Shown one piece after another: positions 8,655-16,769 of a DNA stretch of 64,000 nucleotides. This stretch comes from Silicimonas sp. GTDB taxonomy: Bacteria; Pseudomonadota; Alphaproteobacteria; Rhodobacterales; Rhodobacteraceae. The notes beneath the pieces are model-generated. The model searched no databases. It saw only the letters and a program-made list of their open reading frames with translations, and was not told the origin of the DNA. Made by a program: the position numbers and the translations under genes. The DNA is taken from contig JAJEAC010000062.1 of assembly GCA_022824315.1 (NCBI GenBank), positions 1 through 64,000 on the forward strand, in the 5' to 3' direction. Every line of letters starts with the position of its first letter. The first letter of the stretch is position 1.

Positions 8655-9428
8655 ATGACGAAGGCACTAGAGTACGCGCCGGACGGGCTCTTGGGAGTCC
8701 TCACCCCTCAGGCGAACACCACGGTGGAACCGGAATTCGGCATCCTGCTGCCGCCTGGAACCGGAATGATCGCCGCGCGACTGACCAGCGCCAGACCAAC
8801 CATCGACGAACGGCTGATCGATTATGTCGAGTCGATGGAGCGTTCGCTGGACCAATTCGCGAATGCGCCAGTGGGCGCGGTGGCATTCGCCTGTACTGGC
8901 GCGGCTTATCTCGTCGATCCAGTAGAAGAGGACCGGCATCTGGCGGAAATTGAGGCGGGTCGCGGCTATCCCGTCGTCACGGCGGCCAATGCGCTTTGCG
9001 ACGCGCTCGAAGCCCTGGGCGCCCGGCGCATCGGCATCGTCTCGCCATATGGCGACCCCTTGCACGAGAATGCGTTGAAATACTGGGAGAAGCGCGGGCT
9101 GACCATCGTTCGGGTCGAGAGAATTGCCAGCGACGATGAGGCCTTTCACCCGATCTATTCATTGGGCGGCGATGCGTCCGGACGTGCGCTGGAGGCGATT
9201 GGAGCGGACGGTCTGGAGGCCATCGCGATGCTTGGCACGGGCCTGCCAACCCTGCCGGCGATCCTGCGGACCGGCACCAAGCCATTGCCGGTGATCTCGC
9301 CCAACCTTTGCCTGGTTTGGCGTTCTCTTCTGGCCATTCGAGGCGAGGCGCCCACGGCGGACGGCTTCGCCCCCTGGGTGACCGGCTCCGCCTGGTCAGG
9401 GCGTTTTCGAGTCCGCGTTGGCCTTTAG
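8655..9428 (+). CDS. Asp/Glu racemase superfamily protein, maleate isomerase-like
   Basis: This 257-residue protein has a two-lobed racemase/isomerase fold. The N-terminus (GVLTPQANTTVEPEF) and VAFACTGAAYLV (Cys80) match the maleate cis-trans isomerase/arylmalonate decarboxylase branch. Members normally carry a second cysteine in the other lobe. Here the corresponding loop reads MLGTGLPTL, with Thr near residue 195, so the two-cysteine isomerase mechanism is doubtful. It may be a decarboxylase-type or repurposed member. The last ~33 bases overlap the convergent NTF2-like gene. Confidence 0.8.
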   Translation: MTKALEYAPDGLLGVLTPQANTTVEPEFGILLPPGTGMIAARLTSARPTIDERLIDYVESMERSLDQFANAPVGAVAFACTGAAYLVDPVEEDRHLAEIEAGRGYPVVTAANALCDALEALGARRIGIVSPYGDPLHENALKYWEKRGLTIVRVERIASDDEAFHPIYSLGGDASGRALEAIGADGLEAIAMLGTGLPTLPAILRTGTKPLPVISPNLCLVWRSLLAIRGEAPTADGFAPWVTGSAWSGRFRVRVGL

Positions 9429-9776
9429 GCGAACCTCCGCGAGATCGTTCCAGACCTTCTGCCGCCGGATCAACCCGTCTTCGAACTCGAACCAGTCGCC
9501 GAAACGGATGCCGCCGAAAGCCGTGCCGTCCGGCCACTGGCCATGGAGCGTGCCGTGGGCGAAGGCCGTTTCGCCGGCCACGTCGATCCGCTCGATCTGC
9601 TTTGCGACCCGGCGATAGCGTGGGCGGGCCCAGTCGATCAACTGTTCGAGTCGGTGGAACGTCGCGCCGCCCGGAAAGACCATTTCGACCTCGGAGTGCA
9701 GGAGTGTCTTCGCCGCCTGGAGATCACGGGCTTCCAGTGCCGCGATGAATGCGCGAACCGTCTCTTCCGGGGTCAT
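9396..9776 (-). CDS. NTF2-like (SnoaL/limonene-epoxide-hydrolase type) protein
   Basis: This 126-residue cone-shaped alpha+beta protein begins [20 protein letters not shown], the standard first helix of SnoaL-like domains. It continues with EVEMVFPGG and a C-terminal sheet ([18 protein letters not shown]). Such proteins act as small isomerases, hydrolases or cyclases on polyketide- or terpenoid-like substrates, but the reaction cannot be told from sequence alone. It is the second gene of a minus-strand pair: the SDR gene upstream overlaps it by four bases (ATGA). Confidence 0.8.
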   Translation of the reverse strand: MTPEETVRAFIAALEARDLQAAKTLLHSEVEMVFPGGATFHRLEQLIDWARPRYRRVAKQIERIDVAGETAFAHGTLHGQWPDGTAFGGIRFGDWFEFEDGLIRRQKVWNDLAEVRLKANADSKTP

Positions 9777-10501
9777 TGCGCCGAATATCCTCCATCCACG
9801 ACCAGGTCCGCGCCGGTCATGAAGCGCGACTCGTCGGAGGCGAGAAAGACCGCCGCGCCCGCCAAATCATCGGGCATGCCGATCCGCCCCAGCGGGTACT
9901 TGGGCGTGAGTTCGGCGCGGACCGCCTCTTCCGAGCCGTAGACGCCGACCAGCCGTTCGGTCAGGACCGCACCCGGCGAAAGCGCGTTGACCCGGATGCC
10001 CGCCTCGGCATGGTCGAGCGCCATCGCGCGCGTGAGTTGGATCAGGCCGCCCTTCGAGGCGCAGTAGACCGGGTTCGCAGGCACCGCGACGGACCCGAGC
10101 TGCGAGGCGATGTTGACGATGGAGCCGCCGCCGGACGTCGCCATATGCGGAATCGCGGTGCGGCTCGTCAGGAAGGTGCCAGTCAGGTTCACGGCCAGCG
10201 CGCGGTTCCAGTCGGCAAGCGTCATTTCTGTCACCGGTCCCCGAATGCCGTCAGCGGCGGCGCAGTTCACGAGGAGGTCGAGCCGACCGAATGTCGCCGC
10301 CGCCCTGTTCACCTCCCTGCCAACCGAAATCTCGTCGGCGACGTCGACCCGGGCCGAAAGCCCGTTTTCGGGCGGCTTTGGCGGGTTCAGGTCGAAGACG
10401 GCAACGCGCGCGCCTTCGGCGGCAAAACGTGCCGCGATGGCCGCGCCGATGCCACGGGCCGCCCCGGTGACAATGGCGGCCTTTCCGGTCAGTGCAGCCA
10501 T
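9773..10501 (-). CDS. Short-chain dehydrogenase/reductase (SDR)
   Basis: This 242-residue classical SDR has a cofactor loop GAARGIG at residues ~13-19, an NAA-like strand (VNCAAA), a catalytic Ser near NIASQLGS and a YCASK motif. The C-terminal [11 protein letters not shown] is typical. The ATG at 10501 follows a GGGGGA ribosome site. A longer upstream frame is unlikely. NAD(H) preference is suggested by an acidic residue after strand 2 (VFDLN). It is coupled to the NTF2-like gene and divergent from the AhpD-like gene. Confidence 0.9.
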   Translation of the reverse strand: MAALTGKAAIVTGAARGIGAAIAARFAAEGARVAVFDLNPPKPPENGLSARVDVADEISVGREVNRAAATFGRLDLLVNCAAADGIRGPVTEMTLADWNRALAVNLTGTFLTSRTAIPHMATSGGGSIVNIASQLGSVAVPANPVYCASKGGLIQLTRAMALDHAEAGIRVNALSPGAVLTERLVGVYGSEEAVRAELTPKYPLGRIGMPDDLAGAAVFLASDESRFMTGADLVVDGGYSAQ

Positions 10502-10514
10502 GGTTCCCCCCGTT

Positions 10515-10555
10515 TTGCGCATCCTAGACGAATTGCGCACCGTCACAATGCGCAA
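10515..10555. promoter_or_regulatory. TTGCGCA half-site cluster between divergent genes
   Basis: TTGCGCA occurs at 10515-10521 and 10533-10539, and its inverse TGCGCAA at 10549-10555. The last two form a perfect seven-base inverted repeat with a nine-base spacer. The cluster sits in the 106-bp gap between the divergent SDR and AhpD-like genes. It could be an operator for an unlinked regulator, since none is adjacent. Confidence 0.4.
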
Positions 10556-10607
10556 CCCTTGCGCGGACGCCCGATGGACATATGCTCCTCGCAACGAGGG
10601 AGGTGGC

Positions 10608-11330
10608 ATGACCAGTACACCAGGAACGGCTGAGGATGTGGCCGAGCTATTGACGGATCTCAGGGCGAAGCGTGGCTACCTGTTGCCTCACCACGGGTTG
10701 ATGGCGGTGGCATCACCGGAGTTGTTGACTGCCTATGACGCGACTTACACGGCGCTGACGCTGCAAGACCGGACCCTGACCTTGTACCAGAAGGAGATTG
10801 TATGGCTGATCATCCTCGTCTCGACCGGCGAGGCGATTGCGACCCACCATATCGACAGGTTGCGGACGGGTGGGGGCGGAGATGCGGAAGTCGCCGCGGC
10901 GCTTGCCTTCGCCGCTTGGGCTGACGGGGCGGACAGGCACACGTTCGTCGCCCGCCATTGGGGACCGCATCTCGACGGGTACGACGCGGTCGACTCGTAC
11001 CGCGATGGACTGGAGACTGTGCGTGCGCGGCATGGAACCGAGCCATGGATCGTCGAGATCGGCATGGCTGCGGCGCATCAGTGCCACCGGCGCTGGGATT
11101 GGGTGAGCGAGCATATCAAGGGGGCCTACGACGAGGACGCGGAGGAAACCGCGATTGCGGAAGGCCTGGCGCTTGCAATGTTTCCTGGCGGCGTGCCGAA
11201 TTTCGTCGATGCCTGCGACGTCTGGCGCGAGTTGATCGTCTCAGGCAAGGTTCAGGCCTCCGCACCATTTCGCGCATGGGCCGAGATGACCGGGCAGGGC
11301 GGGTTCGACGAAGCCTCCGGCAAGTCGTGA
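10608..11330 (+). CDS. Carboxymuconolactone decarboxylase/AhpD-like protein
   Basis: This 240-residue, mostly helical protein appears to be two CMD-like halves. The first contains [29 protein letters not shown], the usual CMD core with a His pair where AhpD has CxxC. The second contains [16 protein letters not shown]. Lacking the CxxC pair, it is unlikely to be a thiol peroxidase partner and may be a decarboxylase- or isomerase-like enzyme. Start ATG 10608 follows GAGGGAGG. Its stop overlaps the GTG start of the GMC gene (GTGA). Confidence 0.7.
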   Translation: MTSTPGTAEDVAELLTDLRAKRGYLLPHHGLMAVASPELLTAYDATYTALTLQDRTLTLYQKEIVWLIILVSTGEAIATHHIDRLRTGGGGDAEVAAALAFAAWADGADRHTFVARHWGPHLDGYDAVDSYRDGLETVRARHGTEPWIVEIGMAAAHQCHRRWDWVSEHIKGAYDEDAEETAIAEGLALAMFPGGVPNFVDACDVWRELIVSGKVQASAPFRAWAEMTGQGGFDEASGKS

Positions 11331-12955
11331 AACGGCGGGGCTGGACCCACATCGTGGTCGGTGCGGGCGCGGCGGGCTGTGTCCTGGCCACGCGGCTCTC
11401 GGAGAATGCCGATTTCAACGTTCTGTTGATCGAGGCAGGCGGCAAGGGGAGAAGCCCGTCGCTGTCGGTGCCGATGATGACGGCGATCCTGATGAACGGG
11501 CGCGCGCATGTCTGGCGCTATGCGACCGGTCCGGAGCCGGGGCTGGGGGCTCGCTCGGTCGACTTGCCGCGGGGCCGTGCTCTCGGGGGGTCGACCGCGA
11601 TCAACGGCATGGTCTATGTGCGAGGTCTGCCAAGCGACTATGATCTTTGGGCGCAGCAGGGCATGCCGGGCTGGTCCTGGGAGGCCGTGAAGCCGCTGTT
11701 TCTTCGTTCCGAGAGGTTTCGGGGGCCGGGAAAGGCGGGCGCGGATCACGGCACGGACGGGTCTCTCACCGTTTCGCGGCGTGCACGGCCGGTGAGCCCG
11801 CTTGCAGCATCCTTCGTCGAGGCGGGGATTGCCGCGGGTCACCCTGCCTGTCCCGACTTCAACTCGGGGACGCCGGAGGGATTCGGATATTACCATTTCA
11901 CCATTCGCGACGGTCGGCGCGAATCCACGGCGCGGGCCTTTCTCGCCGGGACCCGGGGCCGGAACAACCTGACCGTCCGCACCGGAGTCGAAGTGCAGCG
12001 GTTGGTGATCGAGCACGGGCGCGCTGCGGGCGTCGTCCTGACCTCGGGCAAGGGCGAAGAGACAGTCGAAACCGAAGGCGAGGTGATCCTGTCGGCGGGA
12101 GCCATCGGTTCGCCCTTGCTGTTGCAGCGCTCGGGGGTCGGGCCGGCCGAAGTGCTTGAACCACTTGGGATCCAGCCAGTTGCGGATCTGCGAGAGGTGG
12201 GAGAGAACCTGCACGACCATGTGCTGGTGCGTGTTTCTCACGCGGCGAAAGAGGATGCGACGCTTCACGGACTTACCCGCATCGACCGTGCCGCAGTGGC
12301 GTTCCTGCGCGCATGGCTGTTTGGGGCCGGTCCGATGAACGTATTCCCCCTGGAGGCCGGGGCCTATCTGCGTGGACCGGGCGCCGATCTGCCGAACATC
12401 CAGAGCCATTTCCTGCCCGCGCTTACGAGCGCAACGGTCCGGTTCAACCCGTTTTCGATACCCGCGAACGCGGGGCCGGGGTTCATGGCCAACGCTTCGG
12501 TGATGCGTCCCTATAGCCGGGGGGCGGTACGGCTTGCGTCGGCGGATCCGTCTGCGCCGCCCGATATCCGCCTGAACTACCTCTCCGATCTGCGCGACCT
12601 CGAAACGCTCGTTGATGCGGTTGGGCTTCTGCGCGAGGTTTTTGCACAGAAGCCCTTCGACCGCTACCGGGGCGCGGAACTGCAGCCGGGGCCGGAGGCG
12701 AAGACGCGGGATGCGATCGCAGCGTGGGTGCGTGAGACTGCGAGCACGGTGCATCACCTGTCGGGAAGTTGCCGGATGGGGGCGGATGGAAACTCGGTCG
12801 TGGACCCTGAGCTTCGCGTTCGGGGAATGCGCGGGTTGAGAGTCGCGGATGCCTCGATCTTCCCGTCGGTCCCTTCGACGAACACTGCCGCGCCTGCGAT
12901 CATGGTCGGCGAGAAGGCCGCCGATCTCATCCTGGGTGGCCGCCCCGCCGGCTGA
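11327..12955 (+). CDS. GMC-family FAD oxidoreductase (choline dehydrogenase-like)
   Basis: This 542-residue flavoenzyme opens with the ADP-binding motif VVGAGAAGCVLATRLSE and carries the GMC signature region GRALGGSTAING. The active-site end reads TVHHLSGSCRMG and STNTAAPAIMVGEKAADLI, giving the His-Asn pair used for alcohol oxidation. It lacks the extra ferredoxin-like cysteine cluster of the other two GMC proteins in this window. The start is GTG overlapping the stop of the AhpD-like gene. The likely role is oxidation of a primary or secondary alcohol intermediate. The substrate is unknown. Confidence 0.92.
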   Translation: MKRRGWTHIVVGAGAAGCVLATRLSENADFNVLLIEAGGKGRSPSLSVPMMTAILMNGRAHVWRYATGPEPGLGARSVDLPRGRALGGSTAINGMVYVRGLPSDYDLWAQQGMPGWSWEAVKPLFLRSERFRGPGKAGADHGTDGSLTVSRRARPVSPLAASFVEAGIAAGHPACPDFNSGTPEGFGYYHFTIRDGRRESTARAFLAGTRGRNNLTVRTGVEVQRLVIEHGRAAGVVLTSGKGEETVETEGEVILSAGAIGSPLLLQRSGVGPAEVLEPLGIQPVADLREVGENLHDHVLVRVSHAAKEDATLHGLTRIDRAAVAFLRAWLFGAGPMNVFPLEAGAYLRGPGADLPNIQSHFLPALTSATVRFNPFSIPANAGPGFMANASVMRPYSRGAVRLASADPSAPPDIRLNYLSDLRDLETLVDAVGLLREVFAQKPFDRYRGAELQPGPEAKTRDAIAAWVRETASTVHHLSGSCRMGADGNSVVDPELRVRGMRGLRVADASIFPSVPSTNTAAPAIMVGEKAADLILGGRPAG

Positions 12956-12968
12956 CCGGCGGGGCGGC
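12939..12968. terminator. Strong bidirectional hairpin with a stop codon in its loop
   Basis: A perfect 13-base stem (GCCGCCCCGCCGG / CCGGCGGGGCGGC) closes a four-base loop, CTGA, which contains the TGA stop of the GMC gene. It lies exactly between the convergent GMC and dctP genes and can fold from either strand. There is no clear U-tract on either side. Confidence 0.75.
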
Positions 12969-12975
12969 GATGGGA

Positions 12976-13965
12976 TCAGACGGACTGGATCCGGTCGTAG
13001 GCACCTTCACCGAAAATGTCATCGGCCAGCGCCTTGATCGCAGGCTCCAGCGTCTTTTGCGCGGCAGAGGCGTCCAGGAGCGGCGTGGAATCCTCGCCGT
13101 TGATCTCGCGCCACTGCGCAAAGTTGGCGATTTCCGCCTCCTCGGTGGCGCGGAAGAAGTCCTGCGGTTCCAACTCGTTGAACGTATCCACAAGGATCTT
13201 CTGGTTTTCTTCGCCAAGCCCGTTCCAGGCCGAGAGATTCATCATCTGCTTGTCGAGCCCGATGCCCCAGTCGTTCTGGTAGCAGTGCTTCACGACCTCG
13301 TAGAATTTCTGGCTGATCATCAGATTGCCGAGCGTTGCCATGCCGTCGACCACGCCCTGCTGGAGCGCGCCGTAAAGCTCGTTGAACGGGATGACCGTGG
13401 GTTTTGCGCCGACCTGCTCAAGACCTGCGATCACGCCTTCGATCTCGGGCGCGCGGATCTTCAGGCCCTTGAGGTCGTCGAAGGTCTCCAGTTTCTGGTT
13501 GGTGAACAGTTTCCATGGTCCGGCGCGCGCCACCGACAGGTAGCGCAGGCTCGGATAACGATTCTGCACCGCCGCGTTCAGCTCTTCGAACAGCAGTTCG
13601 TTGGCAATCTTCTGGGCGTGGTTCGAGTTGCGGGCGAAATACGGTGCATAGAAGACGTCAAATTCGCGCAAGCCGGTGTATGCGCCGTTATAGACCTGCA
13701 CGGTGCCAAGCGCGGTGCCGTCAAGAACGTCCTTGCCGCCGCCGATGGTGCCGGCCTTGATGTCGAACAGGAGTTCGCCGCCGGTGCGTTCGCTCACCAG
13801 GTCGAGCCACTTCTTGGCGAACTTGTTCGATGCGCTGTCGATATTGCCCGCGTTGCCGTAGATGAGCGTCTTGGCGGCAAGCGCCGGGCTGCCGACGCCC
13901 ACGAGCGCAGTGGCGAGCCCGAGCCCGCCCACACCCTTGGTGAAGCTTCTTCTGCTAAGTGTCAT
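12976..13965 (-). CDS. dctP: TRAP transporter substrate-binding protein (DctP type)
   Basis: This 329-residue periplasmic binding protein has a twin-arginine leader (SRRSFTK followed by a hydrophobic stretch to residue ~30), so it is probably exported by Tat. DctP features include RVEFALNPYF-like and PFNELYGALQQGVVDGM segments, the latter being the family's conserved AL-xGxVDG signature. ATG 13965 follows AAGGGAGA. It is the last gene of the dctQ-dctM-dctP operon. The ligand, probably an organic acid, is not predictable, but shared regulation ties it to the GntR regulon. Confidence 0.93.
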   Translation of the reverse strand: MTLSRRSFTKGVGGLGLATALVGVGSPALAAKTLIYGNAGNIDSASNKFAKKWLDLVSERTGGELLFDIKAGTIGGGKDVLDGTALGTVQVYNGAYTGLREFDVFYAPYFARNSNHAQKIANELLFEELNAAVQNRYPSLRYLSVARAGPWKLFTNQKLETFDDLKGLKIRAPEIEGVIAGLEQVGAKPTVIPFNELYGALQQGVVDGMATLGNLMISQKFYEVVKHCYQNDWGIGLDKQMMNLSAWNGLGEENQKILVDTFNELEPQDFFRATEEAEIANFAQWREINGEDSTPLLDASAAQKTLEPAIKALADDIFGEGAYDRIQSV

Positions 13966-14000
13966 GGTCTGGTCTCCCTTTTGTGTTGACGAGTTTGTTG

Positions 14001-15296
14001 TCATTGTCCGAAGAACAACGACGGAAGGAACAGCGTGATCTGCGGAAAGTAGGTGATGATCAGCAGGACGCCGACGAGGATCAGGAAATAGGGTATCGCT
14101 TCCTTGAAAATGTCGATGACGCCCACCCCGCCGATCGAGGAGATGATGAAGAGATTCAGTCCGATGGGCGGCGTGATCATTCCGATCATCAGGTTCAGAA
14201 CCATGACCACGCCGAAATGCACCTCGTTGATGCCAAGATCGGTCAGGAGCGGGAACAGCACCGGCGCGAGGATCAGCATGATCGGCAGGATTTCCATGAT
14301 CATCCCCAGGATCAGCAGCATGATGTTGATCAGGAGAAGCAGGACCCACAAGTCTTCCGAGATCCAGAGCAGCCCGTTGGTCAGGTAGACGCCGAGGTTT
14401 TCCTTGACCGCCAGCCAGGCAAAGATCTTTGACGTTGCCACCGTCAGCATGATGATCGATGTCGCAACGGCGGCATGGCTTGCGGCGTGCAGGATCTGCA
14501 TGAACGACAGGTTTCGGTACACGAAGAGCCCGAGGAAGAGAACGTAGAAGGCCGCGACAGCGGCACTTTCTGTCGGGGTCGCAACTCCAAAGATGATCGC
14601 ACCGACGATGATGATCGGCGCGATCAGTGCGCTTATGCCCTCGAAGAATGCAATGCCGCGTTCTCGTCCGGTCGCCCGCTGCTCAAGCGGGTATTCCCGG
14701 CGACGGCAGATCCACCAGGTCACGCCGAACATGGCGACGAACATCAACGCGCCCGGGATGACGCCGCCAAGGAACAGTTGACCGACCGAGATGTTCACGA
14801 TGGCGCCAAGCAGGACGAAAGAGATCGAGGGCGGCACGATGGGGCCGACGGTCGCGGCCGAGGCAATCACCGCGGACGAGAAAGCCGGCTTGAACCCCCG
14901 TTTCTTCATTTCCGGCAGGAGCACCGTGCCCGTGGCCGCCGCATCGGCCAGTGCCGACCCGGAGCAACCGGACATGATGAAATTCGCGGTAACTCCCACA
15001 TTGGCAAGACCGCCGTTTATGTGGCCGACCAATGAAGCGGCGAAGTTCACGATGCGCCGCGTGACCCCGGTTACGTTCATCAGTTCGCCGGCGAAAATGA
15101 AGAGTGGAATCGCGAGCAGAACGAACGAGTTGACGCCCGAGGTCATCTGCTGCGCGAAGAGTACCATCGGCGTCGCGTTGTCGGTGAATTGCGACAGGGT
15201 CAGGTAGCCGAAGGCGGCGAGCCCGATCGCCCAGGCGATTTCCATGCCCAGAAGCGAGAATATGAACAGGATCGCGATCATGGATACGAGCAGCAT
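14001..15296 (-). CDS. dctM: TRAP transporter large permease (DctM type)
   Basis: This 431-residue protein has about 12 hydrophobic segments and DctM signatures such as the NFIMSGCSGSALADAAATG loop and GxxTPPIGLNLF near the C-terminus. It forms the sodium-driven translocation channel in the inner membrane together with DctQ. It starts one base after the dctQ stop. Expression is probably driven by the promoter/operator at 15.9 kb. Confidence 0.95.
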   Translation of the reverse strand: MLLVSMIAILFIFSLLGMEIAWAIGLAAFGYLTLSQFTDNATPMVLFAQQMTSGVNSFVLLAIPLFIFAGELMNVTGVTRRIVNFAASLVGHINGGLANVGVTANFIMSGCSGSALADAAATGTVLLPEMKKRGFKPAFSSAVIASAATVGPIVPPSISFVLLGAIVNISVGQLFLGGVIPGALMFVAMFGVTWWICRRREYPLEQRATGRERGIAFFEGISALIAPIIIVGAIIFGVATPTESAAVAAFYVLFLGLFVYRNLSFMQILHAASHAAVATSIIMLTVATSKIFAWLAVKENLGVYLTNGLLWISEDLWVLLLLINIMLLILGMIMEILPIMLILAPVLFPLLTDLGINEVHFGVVMVLNLMIGMITPPIGLNLFIISSIGGVGVIDIFKEAIPYFLILVGVLLIITYFPQITLFLPSLFFGQ

Positions 15297-15297
15297 G

Positions 15298-15801
15298 TCA
15301 CTCTCCAGCCGTGACCGACTTGTAGTTGGCCCATGAACGTACCGTGAGCCGCGCCTGGTAAACGAACATCAATGCGCATCCCACGGAAACCGGCGCATAA
15401 AGCCAGATGAAGCTCCAGCCGGTCGACAGCATGCTGCCACCGGCTTGAAGCTGAAGGATCGGAATGTTGTACCAGACCAGCGCCACCAGCATGATGAGCA
15501 CGAGGACATGCATGAAGGTCTCCAGCACGAGCCTTGGAAGGGGCGCGATCTTGTCGATGAAATGCGTGACGCGGATGTTCTGGCCGCGCTTGGTCGCGAC
15601 GATGATGCCCAGATAGGTCATCCAAAGGAAAAAGGCGCGCGGCGCCTCGTCGGCCCAAAGCGGCGGCTCGTTGAACGCGTAGCGCATGGTCACGGCGTAG
15701 AAGACCGCTGTCGCGATCACCAGCAAGAGAATCCCGGACAGGTAGAACAGGGCCTTTTCCAACCAGTCGTCCAGCAACTTCAGCAATTTCAGCGCTTTCA
15801 C
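15298..15801 (-). CDS. dctQ: TRAP transporter small permease (DctQ type)
   Basis: This 167-residue protein has four transmembrane helices and the DctQ element VTMRYAFNEPPLWADEAPR (a conserved R-Y-x-F-x3-xWxxE). It pairs with DctM as the membrane part of the transporter. The start is GTG at 15801 after CGGAGG. A longer frame begins within the promoter. First gene of the operon, about 100 bases downstream of the shared 40-bp promoter/operator. Confidence 0.92.
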   Translation of the reverse strand: MKALKLLKLLDDWLEKALFYLSGILLLVIATAVFYAVTMRYAFNEPPLWADEAPRAFFLWMTYLGIIVATKRGQNIRVTHFIDKIAPLPRLVLETFMHVLVLIMLVALVWYNIPILQLQAGGSMLSTGWSFIWLYAPVSVGCALMFVYQARLTVRSWANYKSVTAGE

Positions 15802-15891
15802 CGCTCGCCTCCGGAAATGAGTGAAATCCGCCCGTTCATGTGCCTGCAAAAGCTCCCCGAATTGCGCACCACCCGAAAGGTGCCCTATTCT

Positions 15892-15931
15892 CAGTTGACC
15901 TAATGATATATCAATATACCATTCTGTCCAC
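15892..15931 (-). promoter_or_regulatory. Shared promoter/operator, copy 1 (TRAP operon / gntR divergon)
   Basis: A 22-bp near-perfect palindrome at 15902-15923 has arms AATG and TATAT facing ATATA and CATT. On the minus strand, TGGACA (15930-15925), a 16-base spacer and TATCAT (15908-15903) form a promoter toward dctQ, so the operator covers the spacer and -10. The 40-bp block recurs at 39520-39559 with two mismatches. The likely binder is the GntR/UTRA protein encoded next to it. An in-frame ATG at 15903 lies inside the palindrome, one reason the GTG at 15954 is preferred as the gntR start. Confidence 0.8.
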
Positions 15932-15953
15932 ATCTGGATTCAGGATTCTTTCG

Positions 15954-16769
15954 GTGCCGACCAAGCAGCCTTCAAATGTCCGGGACGATGGCGCGGAGAC
16001 TGCGCTTGATCGTGCCGTCGGCATGCCGCTCTACCGGCAGATGGTCGCGCTCCTGACCAATCGGATCCGCTCCGGCGCGATCGCTGCCGGTGAGTTCCTG
16101 CCGAGCGAGAAGGAACTTTGCGCCGAGTATGGCGTGTCGCGGATCACCGCCAAGCGGGCCATGAACGAACTCGCGCAGGCCGGACTTGTCTCACGCGAGC
16201 AAGGACGCGGCACGCGCGTTCTGGACAACCAACTGTCACCGGTCTTCAGCGCATCGATCGACGGCTGGCGCGAGAATGTAAGTGCAATGGGACGGTGGAC
16301 CTCGGCGCAGGTGCTGGAATTCGATTATGTCCCTGCATCGGTTGCGGTGGCCGCCGCGCTTGAAATGGAACCGGGCAAGACGGTGCAGCACACGGTACGG
16401 GTCAGGCGGCAGAACGGCGAGCCGTTTTCGCATCTTGTCACTTATGTACCGGAGGACATCGGCCGACGCTACAAGCGGAAGGACCTGGGCAACAACCCGC
16501 TGCACAAGTTGCTTGAACGCGCCGGCGTGCGGATTGCCAAGGCGCGCCAGGTTCTCACCGCGACGCTTGCCGATCCGCCGATTGCAGGCATTCTCGGGGT
16601 TCCGGTCGGCAGTCCGTTGATCGAGGTCGAGCGCGTGGTGCGGGACGAGACAGGAACGCCGGTGGAGTTCATCCGGGTTCTCTACCGTCCCGACCTCTAC
16701 CGGATCGAGATCTCCATGGATCATGACGGCAATGTCGAGGCATCGGGTCCGAAGGCGTTCGTGTCATGA
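15954..16769 (+). CDS. GntR-family regulator, HutC/UTRA type
   Basis: This 271-residue protein has an N-terminal winged helix (PLYRQMVALLTNRIRSG, LPSEKELCAEYGVSRITAK, LVSREQGRGTRV) and a C-terminal UTRA ligand domain with AALEMEPGKTV, VTYVPEDIG, PIAGILGVPVGSPLIEVER and LYRPDLYRIEI elements. UTRA domains sense small organic ligands such as pathway intermediates. GTG 15954 follows an AGGA. The gene is the first of an 11-gene operon, overlaps the next gene by four bases (ATGA) and adjoins the palindromic operator, so autoregulation and control of the flanking operons are likely. Confidence 0.9.
   Translation: MPTKQPSNVRDDGAETALDRAVGMPLYRQMVALLTNRIRSGAIAAGEFLPSEKELCAEYGVSRITAKRAMNELAQAGLVSREQGRGTRVLDNQLSPVFSASIDGWRENVSAMGRWTSAQVLEFDYVPASVAVAAALEMEPGKTVQHTVRVRRQNGEPFSHLVTYVPEDIGRRYKRKDLGNNPLHKLLERAGVRIAKARQVLTATLADPPIAGILGVPVGSPLIEVERVVRDETGTPVEFIRVLYRPDLYRIEISMDHDGNVEASGPKAFVS

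Noticed and set aside
7493-8704. A 403-codon minus-strand open frame over two small genes
   Set aside because: Its composition is Arg/Ala/His-rich and it crosses two well-supported plus-strand genes. Only its middle part coincides with the peroxiredoxin remnant, in one of three frames.
10529-10541. Shared 13-mer CGAATTGCGCACC with the region near 15858
   Set aside because: A match this short is expected by chance many times in 64 kb, so it was not treated as a shared operator.
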